Source: Planctomycetota bacterium (GTDB lineage: Bacteria; Planctomycetota; Planctomycetia; Planctomycetales; Planctomycetaceae). Taken from it: 64,000 nucleotides of DNA. The position numbers and the translations under genes were made by a program. Position 1 is the stretch's first letter, and each line of letters starts with the position of its first letter. This document shows positions 18,652 through 27,356 of this stretch, piece by piece. The stretch is taken from contig JAEZFD010000059.1 of assembly GCA_023417655.1 (NCBI GenBank), forward strand, positions 1 to 64,000, written 5' to 3'. Under the pieces are notes generated by a model. That model worked only from the letters and a program-made list of their open reading frames with translations, was not told where the DNA came from and ran no database searches.

Positions 18652-21600
18652 TCAGGGACTCCGGTCAGCCTGGGGAGTCGGTTCCTGTTGTAGCAGCGAA
18701 GGCAAAGCTCCTGCGAGCTCTTGCACGTTCTGCGTGTGACGTTCGAAATCCTGCCGGAGGCGTGCGACGTCTGATCGGTAATTCAATCGTCGAGCCAGGA
18801 AGACAAATTCCTCGCTCTCGGCGTCGGGCACCGTCAGATCGCTGGCATCACCGCGAACGACACGCAACCCGTCGATCACGCGTCTGAAGAAGCGGTACGC
18901 ATCGCGAAGTTCGACTCGAATCTGACCCGGCAGCAGACCGTAGTTCTCCAGTGCCTTCATCGCTTCACGAGTATTTGGTTCGCGAATCGATTTGTGCAGA
19001 TGCCCATAAGTAATCTGCAGGGCCTGAACGAGGTATTCGCAATCAACGAGCCCTCCCGGACTCAGCTTGGCATTGAATGTCCCGGGGCGAATCAGCTGCC
19101 GGATCTGCTTCTCCCGCATCGCTCTCATTGAAGCGACGTCGAACGGCTCGCCACGATAGATAAACTGGTCCCGGAGTTTGACGACTTTTCGACCAAGCTG
19201 CTGGCTGCCGGCGACCGGCCTGAGTTTGACGAGGGCTTGACGTTCATATGGCCAGGCAGCTCCCCCTGGTGAGAAATAGTTCTGAAAGGCCTCCATCGAC
19301 ACGGCGAGCTGCCCTGCCTTGCCATACGGCCGGAGTCGCAGATCGACTTCAAAAATCCCTTTCCTTTTCGAGCGGATCGCCCGCTGAAAATGGTTCACCA
19401 GCATTCGATAATAATCAGCGTTGCTGATGACATTGGGACCGGCGGTCTGGCCATCGACCTCATAGAGAAAGATCAGTTCGATATCGGACGCATAGCCCAG
19501 TTCTTTCCCCCCAAACTTTCCTAATGCACACCAGCAGCTCAGAGCCGGTGACCCCGCTGGTGTGAGCGGCATACCGTGTATCGCCTGCAGTTCGTCTTCG
19601 CAGATTTGACGTGCGGCATCGACGACGACTTCAGCAACGAACGTCAGTTCCTTGCCGAACATTCCGAACTTGTCCTGCAGCCCGAGAATGTGCCGCATGT
19701 CAGCCCGCATCATCTCCCGGTCCTTGAATTCGTTCAGCGCGTGCAGCCTCGCCTCAACAGGCGTCTGCTGAAGAATCGACTGGATTTCAGTAATCAGCGA
19801 TGTCCGATCACGAGGTTGCTGCAGTCCCTCGACGTTTGTGACAACGGGAAAGAGGTTGGCATGCTGTAGACGCAGGAAATCATCCCAGAGAAAATCACTG
19901 ATTCCGAGCAGGGTCGCGAGAGCCCCGAGTACCTCAGAGTTCTGCAGCGGACTGAGTTGTTCCAGCCAGTTGGGCTGCCGGAACAGGTTTTCAAGAAACT
20001 GCTGAAAGTGAACAAGTGCCGAAGCGGGATTCGGAGATCGTGACAGCAGATGAGTGAAGTGCTTGATCAGGACGATCGCCGCGCGCAGCTCATTCAGCCG
20101 CTCCTCACTTTGAATGCGGCGGTGATGCTCATCAACGACGTACAGCGTGTCGATGACTTCCTGCCCTGTGGACTGGATCGTCATGCGAACAATCGACAGT
20201 CCACTGACAGCAATGGCATTCGTCAGCTCGTACAGAAAGCCGGGGGTATCTTCTCCCCGGATATGGAGGATCGTGGCATCACTCTCTTCAGTGTTGTCGA
20301 CTTCAATCTGCACCGGGAGCAACGCGGAATTGCGTTTTCGCTTCCCGGACATTGCTTCCGCCACCCGATGAGCCAGACGGCCCTGCATCTCGCGAACGCC
20401 CATTTCATCGGCCGTATGAACCAGATCATTCAGCTGCTGTTCGAATGTGTTCCAGAACTCTTCTGTTGGCGGGCTGTCTTGCGAAAGACCGGATGCACGG
20501 ACCTGAAAGACGTTCACAAATTTGCGTGTCCGCCGCTTGCTCGCCGCACGGGACGAAGAGGCGACCGATTTGGAAGACCCGGGCTGGGGGCCGATTCCCT
20601 CCACATCCGCACCGGTAAAAACATTTCCGGAAAGAATGTCGATGCCTGAGGCACACAGTAAGCCGCAGATCGCAGAGAGCTCCCCGATCCGGTCAAAACC
20701 GACGATCGTGACTCGCTGACGGCCTTCTTCTTCCGATTCGACATGCAGGCGAATCTGGTGAGTTTCACTCAGTCCGTTCAGCAGTTCGACATGACGCTGT
20801 TCGTCTGATGCCGAAAAGGTCTCGCGATAGGTGCCGACGGCATGACCGAAATGAATGCTGACCGGCGTGGCCTCACTGGCCGACTTCAGCAGCGGGTGCT
20901 GGTCATGATGGAGGTAAGCTTCAAAGACTTCCCGGACAGAGCGGGAGTGGAGTTCATACTTTTCCAGGAACGTCGTCGTATCAGGATAATCGAGACGTCG
21001 AGCCAGGTAGGCGAGTCGCCGCTCATTTCGGGGGAGGGCATGTTCCTGCTTGTTATGCAACAGTTGGAGTGCATGCTCGATCGTTCTGAGAACGAGATAT
21101 CCTTCTGTCAATCTTCGGAACTCTTCCGGGAAGATCAGCTTTCTTTCTGCCAGTCGGACGAGCCCTTCGAGGGTATTGATGCTGCGGATTTCAGGATACT
21201 GGCCCCCATGTGTCAGTTGCAGAAACTGAGTGACGAACTCGACATCACGGATTCCTCCGGGCCCTCCCTTCACTTCGCCCCATTGCAGCCCTTTTCTCGC
21301 CAGCTGGGCTTCGATCTTCTTCTTCGTCTGCCGGACTTCAGCGCGGACGGCGTCGACTTTGACGTCGAACAGAATCGGCTCCAGACGTGCCAAGGCCGCC
21401 TTTCCGAATGCGAGGTTCCCTGCAATCGGACGGGCTTTCAATAACGCCTGCTTCTCCCACAGCTGCCCATGCCGGCTCAGATAATCCAGCCAGGAATCCG
21501 CAGTCGTCACGAGTGCGCCGGCGTTTCCCCAAGGGCGCAATCGCATATCGACGCGATAAAGAAATCCCAGCTCGGTCGAATCGGAGAGAATCCGGATCAA

Positions 21601-22371
21601 CTTCTGGCCTACGCCCCAATATCGCTCGGCTTCCTTTTCGCACAGGAAGACCAGGTCAATATCCGAACTGTAGTTGAGTTCCTCGCCACCGAGTTTTCCG
21701 AGCGCAAGCACCACGAAGTCTTGCTGGTCCATCCCCTCGAGTTCGGCCACCCGTTCGAGTGTAATCTGAACGAGGGCGTCAGCCAGCAATGCGAGCTGAA
21801 GTGTGACCGTTTTCAGGTCCATCAGCCCGAACGTGTCACAGGCCGCGAGTCGTAAGAGTTCCCATTGCTGGAACCGACGAAGCTGGTTCATCACCTCGTG
21901 CATTGAGGCCCCAGACGGAAGCTCTTTCTTGCCTTGCTCGACGAACTCCTCTCGGCTTTTGAATTCGGCCAGACGTTTATGTTCGGTCAACTGAATCAGG
22001 TAGTGCGTGTTCCGCAGCAGGATCTCTGTAAGGAACTGACTGCCAACGAATAGCTTCACGAGAATTTCGACCGCCCGTGGTTTCTCAACCAAAAAGGCAA
22101 TCAGTGCCCGGCGATCAGGAGTCGTCTCCAGAAGTCGCTGAAAGTTCAAGAGCGAACTGTCTGCCGAAGCCGCATCTGTCAGAGCATGGAGCAAGGCAGG
22201 AATAATGATCGCACAGAGTTCGCGCTGCTCGTCATTTTCGCAAAGGGCCTGAAATCGACTCTGTGCAGAACGCAGATCTTCAAAACCGACTGCCTGCAAC
22301 GCCTCGAGTAACTCAGGGGCAGATGTATTTCCAGGAGTCAGCAGCTGAAGAGCAAAGTGCGGGTCGATCAT
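18652..22371 (-). CDS. glnE: Glutamine synthetase adenylyltransferase GlnE with inserted ACT domains
   Basis: 1239 residues, against about 950 in E. coli. GlnE adds AMP to, and removes it from, glutamine synthetase. The N-terminal (removing) half has a nucleotidyltransferase core at about 224-245 (ALGKLGGEELNYSSDIDL), then MRLRPWGNAG and GGPGGIRDVEF. The C-terminal (adding) half has GKFGGKELGYASDIELIF at about 951-968, DLRLRPYGKAG, and LSPGGLVDCEYL. Between them, about 520-780, is an extra region with two ACT-like parts: VTIVGFDRIGELSAICGLL (553-571), broken by a Ser/Arg linker, and ATILHIRGEDTPGFLYEL (699-716) followed by ISIV-like strand text. Such regions resemble the glutamine-sensing ACT pair of GlnD. 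This suggests direct amino acid sensing. Confidence 0.93.
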   Translation of the reverse strand: MIDPHFALQLLTPGNTSAPELLEALQAVGFEDLRSAQSRFQALCENDEQRELCAIIIPALLHALTDAASADSSLLNFQRLLETTPDRRALIAFLVEKPRAVEILVKLFVGSQFLTEILLRNTHYLIQLTEHKRLAEFKSREEFVEQGKKELPSGASMHEVMNQLRRFQQWELLRLAACDTFGLMDLKTVTLQLALLADALVQITLERVAELEGMDQQDFVVLALGKLGGEELNYSSDIDLVFLCEKEAERYWGVGQKLIRILSDSTELGFLYRVDMRLRPWGNAGALVTTADSWLDYLSRHGQLWEKQALLKARPIAGNLAFGKAALARLEPILFDVKVDAVRAEVRQTKKKIEAQLARKGLQWGEVKGGPGGIRDVEFVTQFLQLTHGGQYPEIRSINTLEGLVRLAERKLIFPEEFRRLTEGYLVLRTIEHALQLLHNKQEHALPRNERRLAYLARRLDYPDTTTFLEKYELHSRSVREVFEAYLHHDQHPLLKSASEATPVSIHFGHAVGTYRETFSASDEQRHVELLNGLSETHQIRLHVESEEEGRQRVTIVGFDRIGELSAICGLLCASGIDILSGNVFTGADVEGIGPQPGSSKSVASSSRAASKRRTRKFVNVFQVRASGLSQDSPPTEEFWNTFEQQLNDLVHTADEMGVREMQGRLAHRVAEAMSGKRKRNSALLPVQIEVDNTEESDATILHIRGEDTPGFLYELTNAIAVSGLSIVRMTIQSTGQEVIDTLYVVDEHHRRIQSEERLNELRAAIVLIKHFTHLLSRSPNPASALVHFQQFLENLFRQPNWLEQLSPLQNSEVLGALATLLGISDFLWDDFLRLQHANLFPVVTNVEGLQQPRDRTSLITEIQSILQQTPVEARLHALNEFKDREMMRADMRHILGLQDKFGMFGKELTFVAEVVVDAARQICEDELQAIHGMPLTPAGSPALSCWCALGKFGGKELGYASDIELIFLYEVDGQTAGPNVISNADYYRMLVNHFQRAIRSKRKGIFEVDLRLRPYGKAGQLAVSMEAFQNYFSPGGAAWPYERQALVKLRPVAGSQQLGRKVVKLRDQFIYRGEPFDVASMRAMREKQIRQLIRPGTFNAKLSPGGLVDCEYLVQALQITYGHLHKSIREPNTREAMKALENYGLLPGQIRVELRDAYRFFRRVIDGLRVVRGDASDLTVPDAESEEFVFLARRLNYRSDVARLRQDFERHTQNVQELAGALPSLLQQEPTPQADRSP

Positions 22372-22521
22372 GAACAGAATCTTACCGCGCAGCCCGCTTG
22401 CCGGACATCACGGGAGTGGTCCCGCTCCCCGAATTTCCACAGAGGAACGCGTCAGTCAACACTTCAGTCAACGCTGTTGTGTTGGTGTCGAACGAAGACT
22501 GCGATTCGGGAAGATTCCTGT

Positions 22522-23640
22522 TTAAAACTCTCCGACGATTTCCCCTCCGTTAATGCTATGGAGATTGCGATGTAAGGTTGCGTCAGTGCTGTCGCTGAGA
22601 TAGCGGACGGACCCGTCGCCCATCAGCACGTTGGCTCCGCCGGTATGAAAACTTCGCGGGCCGAAATACCCAGTGAAGTGCGTCACGATATCGGGGATCT
22701 TGCTGTTCGGAGTCGTGTAGCCATTCGTCAACGTGCAGACGGCACCCGGTCCGGCCCAGGAGACGCCTCGCCCCCGCAGCGCCTGTCCGCTTGCTCCTCG
22801 CCAGGCGGTGACTGATGGCCAGACGCTATTCAGGTCAGGATTGAAGATCATGCCATTGGGACCAGCAGTCCATGGAGACCCACCGGGTATTCCCTGTACC
22901 GGGGAACCGCCATTCATGGTTTGAGTCGGAGAGAGACCGTTCGACCCGTTCATCGTCATCTGATAAGGAAACGAAGGCAACGTCCCAGCGGGAAGTGTGG
23001 TGTCTTCTCCCACACTGCGAACCGATTCGCTCATGGCGACCGAGTTCGAGAGCCCATCTGTGACATCCCGAATGCGAACACTCGAATTCTCAGAGACAAA
23101 GCCATCGGTTTTCATTCGCAGGTCATATTTGACGCCAGTGCCGCTTCCGATGCTGAGCATGTAGTTGTTGCCTCCATAAACAACGCCCCCGGCGCCAGCT
23201 TGCTGCGTCGGAGCCGGATCGCTCGGGCAGAGCATCACCGGCAAAGGTGTCGAGAAGGCTTTCACAAACTGAGCATTCGGGACGAGGCTGTTAAACGGTC
23301 CCGTAAAGGCTGGGAGATCGAAGTTCAGCAGGTTCTGAAGATTCGCCTGCTCGAGATAGGGCAGAAGACGCGCTTGCGGCGAGAAGCCCTGTGTATTGGG
23401 AAGATAGTTCTGCGCAGAAGTCATTGGAAAGACGCTGAACGTGCTTTCATAGTTGTGCAGCGCAAGTCCCAGTTGCTTCAGGCTGTTTTTGCACTGTGAT
23501 CGACGCGCGGCCTCGCGCGCCTGCTGAACAGCCGGCAGGAGGAGAGCAATCAACACGGCGATGATTGCGATCACCACCAGCAGTTCGATCAGTGTGAAAC
23601 CCGATCGCATCCATCGACGGGGTGAATGATGTTGTGGCAT
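22522..23640 (-). CDS. DUF1559 protein with prepilin-type N-terminus
   Basis: 372 residues. The N-terminus has the type IV prepilin cleavage and methylation motif GFTLIELLVVIAIIAVLI with the following AREAARRSQC typical of the planctomycete DUF1559 group. The C-terminus carries the conserved GGANVLMGDGSVRYLSDS. These proteins are abundant in planctomycetes and are thought to be exported and assembled like pseudopilins, but the role of individual members is unknown. The Asn/Gly/Pro-rich middle is variable. In the mRNA leader a strong hairpin (23651-23688) ends just before a gggag ribosome site. Confidence 0.92.
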   Translation of the reverse strand: MPQHHSPRRWMRSGFTLIELLVVIAIIAVLIALLLPAVQQAREAARRSQCKNSLKQLGLALHNYESTFSVFPMTSAQNYLPNTQGFSPQARLLPYLEQANLQNLLNFDLPAFTGPFNSLVPNAQFVKAFSTPLPVMLCPSDPAPTQQAGAGGVVYGGNNYMLSIGSGTGVKYDLRMKTDGFVSENSSVRIRDVTDGLSNSVAMSESVRSVGEDTTLPAGTLPSFPYQMTMNGSNGLSPTQTMNGGSPVQGIPGGSPWTAGPNGMIFNPDLNSVWPSVTAWRGASGQALRGRGVSWAGPGAVCTLTNGYTTPNSKIPDIVTHFTGYFGPRSFHTGGANVLMGDGSVRYLSDSTDATLHRNLHSINGGEIVGEF

Positions 23641-23650
23641 AGGAACTCCC

Positions 23651-23688
23651 GGCCTGCGCAGGAATGATCGCAGAGATCAGCGCAGGCC
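23651..23688 (-). promoter_or_regulatory. Leader hairpin next to the ribosome site of the DUF1559 gene
   Basis: Perfect 9-base GC-rich arms (ggcctgcgc and gcgcaggcc) with a 20-base gap. On the minus strand the arm ends directly before gggagttcct-ATG, so the stem abuts the ribosome site and could affect translation or mRNA stability. Role inferred. Confidence 0.45.
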
Positions 23689-23907
23689 TCCTTGAGGTCG
23701 TACATTCAGACGTTTCCCAAGGGAGAAAGTGCGTTCGGCGGCGAATGATGGCACGCCCCGCACGGAGTCACGAATTGACTGGTGAAGGACAAACCGCTCA
23801 ACCGCAGGGGCGCGCGAACATGCGCCGCGCTGTCACTTTCAGCACAGCAGGAGCGACATTCAGAACGTCGGTGCTGTGCACAAACCCACGGGAAACACAA
23901 CGAGTTC

Positions 23908-24546
23908 TCAGACTGCCCGAGGTGGGGGAACGGCAGGAGAAATGCCGGGAGTGAGAGGCAGACGCACTTCTGCGATCTGCAGTGGAATCAACGGGAGGTG
24001 AGCCACGGGAACCGGTTCCGATTCTGCAGGAACTCCCCAAGGGAGAGTGTTCCAGCCAAACGTCAGGCCGCGACAGCTGTCAGCAAAAATTCCGATGACG
24101 AACTTGGTCCTTGTTTCCGCTTCTGACGTGAGGGGAGCAGAGTTCTTGGCGCTGCATGTTGTGTGAGCGTCAGCTGCTGGCCCGGTTGAATTCTGACAGC
24201 AGGTCTTGCCTCGCTTCGCAGTGGTGACATCGCAGACCTGAATTTCTGCAGGAGTCGCATTTGGAACCAAGCGAGACACATCGATACGGTTCTTGCGGGC
24301 CCAGGCAATCTTCTGCTCGCGGTTAAAGCAGCAGCAGTGCTGTCGGCATTGCTCCGCAGAACGACATCCACATGGGCGGTCCTGGCAGGGAAACGGTTCC
24401 GAGCGATCTTTCCCGGCGTCAGCAGTCGGAGCATTGACCGCGACAGGAAGTGGGACAATCGAGAAGCAGACGGAAAGCAACAACGCCAGACTGATCAGCC
24501 GGCGGGCTGTTTGCGAAGCGCAGAATGTGCTTTTCCGGGAGATCAT
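23908..24546 (-). CDS. Exported Cys-rich protein of unknown function
   Basis: 212 residues. A signal peptide or anchor spans about 15-38. A Cys cluster follows at residues 54-73 (C54, C59, C61, C67, C71-C73; PCGCRSAEQCRQHCCCF) and then FNREQKIAWARKN. I recall this cluster plus a later C-R/Q-G motif (here ADSCRGLTFGW, about 155-165) from uncharacterised proteins in several phyla, often in metal-related contexts, but no name comes with it. Two further Cys groups lie between (CDVTTAKRGKTCC). Metal binding outside the cytoplasm is a reasonable inference. The C-terminus is Pro-rich. Confidence 0.7.
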   Translation of the reverse strand: MISRKSTFCASQTARRLISLALLLSVCFSIVPLPVAVNAPTADAGKDRSEPFPCQDRPCGCRSAEQCRQHCCCFNREQKIAWARKNRIDVSRLVPNATPAEIQVCDVTTAKRGKTCCQNSTGPAADAHTTCSAKNSAPLTSEAETRTKFVIGIFADSCRGLTFGWNTLPWGVPAESEPVPVAHLPLIPLQIAEVRLPLTPGISPAVPPPRAV

Positions 24547-24718
24547 CGTCCGCCATTCGCTCTGGAGACCCAGAGTCGACTGCCTTAAACATTCTCAACC
24601 GGTTTGTCCTTCACCGGAATCGATGCTAACAAGAGGTCTCGGTCTCTGCCAATCACGAAGACCGAGATTTCTCTGCAAGGAATTCCATTCTCATTGCTGA
24701 GGAAGTGCTCTCTGATTG

Positions 24719-26545
24719 TTATTTGTAATCCGCAGCCCACCAAGTCGGGAACGGTGTTTCGTAGGTCACGAGCTCGGATGACTGGGGATGGGTGAACGTG
24801 ACGGACCACGCATGCAGACGCATCTCACTGCCCGCAGCCTGAGTCTGTTGGTCACCGAGTTGTTGATCCTTGAGATACAACGGATCTCCCCAGACAGGAA
24901 TTCCGAGCTGCCAGAGATGCACCCGAATCTGATTCGTTCGGCCTGTCAGCGGCCAGGCTCTTAACAGTGTCGAACCATCCGGAAGTTCGCGGACTTTCTC
25001 GAATCGTGTCTGAGCCGGCAGTCCCCCTTCGCTGATTGTGCGTCCGCCGCAGTCGGCTGGTTCGCGGGAGATCGGGGCGTTGCATTCCTTCTCCATCCAC
25101 GACACCGTTCCCTGAACGTGGACGAGGTAGCATTTTTTAACTGTCTGCAGTTCGAACTGCGGCTGCACGCGCTGCGAGTAATAGCGCGACTTACAGAAGA
25201 CAGCGACGCCGGTCGTGTTGGCATCCAGACGGTGAGCCGGCCGCAACTTCACCGGTGCATAAACTTCATTCAGAATCCACTGCAGCGTGTTCCGATTGAA
25301 TCGTCCGCTGGGATGCATTGGGAGCGGAGCCGGTTTCTGCACAACGACTAATGCGTCGTCTTCATGAAGAATGCAGATCTCTGGATCGACGTCAGGTTCC
25401 GTCGTCGCCGGGTAAAGGTGGGCGAACTGCTCGCCTGATCGAACGACGCGGTCAGCAGTAACCGGCTGGTGGTTCTGACGAATGCGACCGTCATCGCAGG
25501 CCTGCTGCCAGTACTCATCACCCATGTGGGGATGAGCCTGCTGCAGGAACCGCACAAGTGTTTCGCCATCAAACCGACCGGGCACATTCAGTGGACGGGG
25601 ATTGTCATAGGGAACACTCCCCGGCAATGGATTCGTGACTTCCGCAATGGCTTGATGCCGCTTTTCGAGCAGTGCGGCCTGTCGCTGTTCCGGAGTCTGA
25701 TGGCAGTGCGGACAGGCATGCGGCGGGTCGTAAAGCGGAGATTCCTGATCGGCGACCGACAACGGTGCCTGGCAGGCATAACACTGCTTGGTTTCGGTCT
25801 CGAGCAGATTCGGAGCCAGCGCGACGCGCTTGTCGAAGACGAAGCACTCTCCCTGATAGTGTGCTCCGCCGACCTCTTCGAAGTATTTCAGGATGCCGCC
25901 ATTGAGCTGATAGATCTGATTGAATCCGGCCTGTTCCATGAATGGGCCAGCCTTCTCGCAACGGATGCCCCCGGTGCAGAACATGACAATCGGCTTCTCA
26001 CGCAGGTCTTCAGGCAGGCGTTCAATTGCCTCTGGGAAGTCACGGAAGTGATCGACATGAACAGGAATGGCGTTCTCAAAGGTGCCGACTCCGACCTCAT
26101 AGTCGTTGCGGACATCCAGCATGACGAAGTCTTTGCCGGACTCGTACCAATCCCGCAACTCTTGTGCGGAGATCTTCTGGGATGTTTTGACGGCAGGCGC
26201 AATCCCCTCCTGTCCGAACGCGATGATTTCCTGCTTGATCTTCACCAGCAGTCGTGAGAACGGCTGGTAGGCGCTGAAGCTTTCCTTGACCTCAAGATCA
26301 GCGAGGGCCGGAACGCTGCGAAGTGTCTGGAGGAGAGTGTCGATTCCGGGACGCGACCCTGCCATGAAGAGATTGATCCCTTCTGGAGTCAGCAGAATGG
26401 TCCCTTTGAGTTCCAGTTCCCGGCAGAGCGCAGAAAGTTCCTGCCGGCGTTCCTGCAGGTGGTCAAGCGTGACAAATTTGTAGGCAGCGATGTTGACGAT
26501 CGGCAGGACAGACGCGGCGGGTGACGGGGTTGTCGTCGTTGGCAT
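24719..26545 (-). CDS. Fusion of tRNA U34 hydroxylase TrhO (rhodanese) and RluA-type pseudouridine synthase
   Basis: About 608 residues from the ATG at 26545; a GTG six codons upstream (26563) is possible. Numbering below uses the GTG start. Residues 20-240 are TrhO/YceA: an N-terminal acylphosphatase-like domain (GTILLTPEGINLFMAG), then a rhodanese domain with MLDVRNDYEVGVGTFENA and the catalytic Cys196 in FCTGGIRCEKAG. A four-Cys patch follows (C261, C264, C284, C287), as in the TrhO C-terminal zinc-like region. Residues about 325-614 are an RluA-like pseudouridine synthase: S4-like start, PMHPSGRFNRNTLQ, catalytic Asp447 in HRLDANTTGVAVF, and LTGRTNQIRVHLWQLG. TrhO makes 5-hydroxyuridine at tRNA position 34; RluA types make pseudouridine in rRNA or tRNA. 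The fusion suggests linked RNA modification. Confidence 0.9.
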   Translation of the reverse strand: MPTTTTPSPAASVLPIVNIAAYKFVTLDHLQERRQELSALCRELELKGTILLTPEGINLFMAGSRPGIDTLLQTLRSVPALADLEVKESFSAYQPFSRLLVKIKQEIIAFGQEGIAPAVKTSQKISAQELRDWYESGKDFVMLDVRNDYEVGVGTFENAIPVHVDHFRDFPEAIERLPEDLREKPIVMFCTGGIRCEKAGPFMEQAGFNQIYQLNGGILKYFEEVGGAHYQGECFVFDKRVALAPNLLETETKQCYACQAPLSVADQESPLYDPPHACPHCHQTPEQRQAALLEKRHQAIAEVTNPLPGSVPYDNPRPLNVPGRFDGETLVRFLQQAHPHMGDEYWQQACDDGRIRQNHQPVTADRVVRSGEQFAHLYPATTEPDVDPEICILHEDDALVVVQKPAPLPMHPSGRFNRNTLQWILNEVYAPVKLRPAHRLDANTTGVAVFCKSRYYSQRVQPQFELQTVKKCYLVHVQGTVSWMEKECNAPISREPADCGGRTISEGGLPAQTRFEKVRELPDGSTLLRAWPLTGRTNQIRVHLWQLGIPVWGDPLYLKDQQLGDQQTQAAGSEMRLHAWSVTFTHPQSSELVTYETPFPTWWAADYK

Positions 26546-26642
26546 CACGGAAGAACTTCTCACAGCAAGTAGGACTCAATTCAGGAAGGGGCCTATCATA
26601 CAATGGAACTCTTGCAGAAATCAGTCTCCCGGAAGGAAGAAA

Positions 26643-27257
26643 ATGCCGCAGACAACCGTTCCTCATCCCACGATGCCTTCGGTCTCCCGCCAGTCGGACT
26701 TTGGAATTCACGAACTCTTTCTGAAACGCTGGTCTTCACGCGCAATGACCGGCGAGCCACTTCCGGTCGGCACGCTGCAGCAGTTGTTCGAGGCGGCCCG
26801 CTGGGCTCCGTCTAGCAGCAACGAGCAGGAATGGCGGTTTCTCTATGCCGAGAAGGGGAGCGATGATTGGCAGGGATTTTTCAATCTGCTGATGGACGGC
26901 AACAAGGTCTGGTGCGAACGGGCTGCAGCCCTGGTCGTCGTTCTGTCAAAGAAAACGCTGAGCCGGAATGGGAATCCAAATCTGGTCCACTCACTGGATA
27001 CCGGGATGGCGGTGCAGAACCTGTTGCTGCAGGCGGCTCATCTGCCAGATCTCGTCGCTCATCCAATGGGAGGCTTCGACCGCACCAGGGCTAAATTGCT
27101 GCTGCAGGTGCCTGATGATGTGAACGTCGAATGCATGATCGCCGTTGGCGTCGCTGGACGAGTCGACCTGCTGAGTCCGGAACTGCAGGCGCGCGAAGCC
27201 TTCTCGACCCGGAAGACGGTCGCCGAGATTGCGAAGCCCGGGAAGTATTCCTTCTAA
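26643..27257 (+). CDS. Nitroreductase-family protein
   Basis: 204 residues from the ATG at 26643, chosen because ggaagg lies just upstream; a longer frame starting at 26490 overlaps the divergent gene and looks non-coding. The N-terminus has RWSSRAMTGEPLP and the FMN-binding LFEAARWAPSSSNEQEWRF typical of nitroreductases. Later LDTGMAVQNLLLQAAHLPDLVAHPMGGFD matches the second FMN region. Such enzymes use FMN and NAD(P)H to reduce nitro groups, quinones or other acceptors; the substrate here is unknown. It is cytoplasmic and divergent from the TrhO-RluA gene, sharing a control region of about 100 bases. Confidence 0.9.
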   Translation: MPQTTVPHPTMPSVSRQSDFGIHELFLKRWSSRAMTGEPLPVGTLQQLFEAARWAPSSSNEQEWRFLYAEKGSDDWQGFFNLLMDGNKVWCERAAALVVVLSKKTLSRNGNPNLVHSLDTGMAVQNLLLQAAHLPDLVAHPMGGFDRTRAKLLLQVPDDVNVECMIAVGVAGRVDLLSPELQAREAFSTRKTVAEIAKPGKYSF

Positions 27258-27281
27258 GCGTCGACCTCCAATGGCACGTTG

Positions 27282-27324
27282 AAAAACAGAATCGCCGCCA
27301 GATCTGTGTCTGACGGCGATTCTG
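27282..27324 (-). terminator. Intrinsic terminator of topA
   Basis: Perfect 11-base arms, cagaatcgccg (27287-27297) and cggcgattctg (27314-27324). On the minus strand the stem is followed by ttttt (27286-27282 read in reverse). It lies between the convergent nitroreductase and topA genes. Confidence 0.85.
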
Positions 27325-27356
27325 ATGCAACTTTAAGGGCTGAGGAATTCTCTGGA

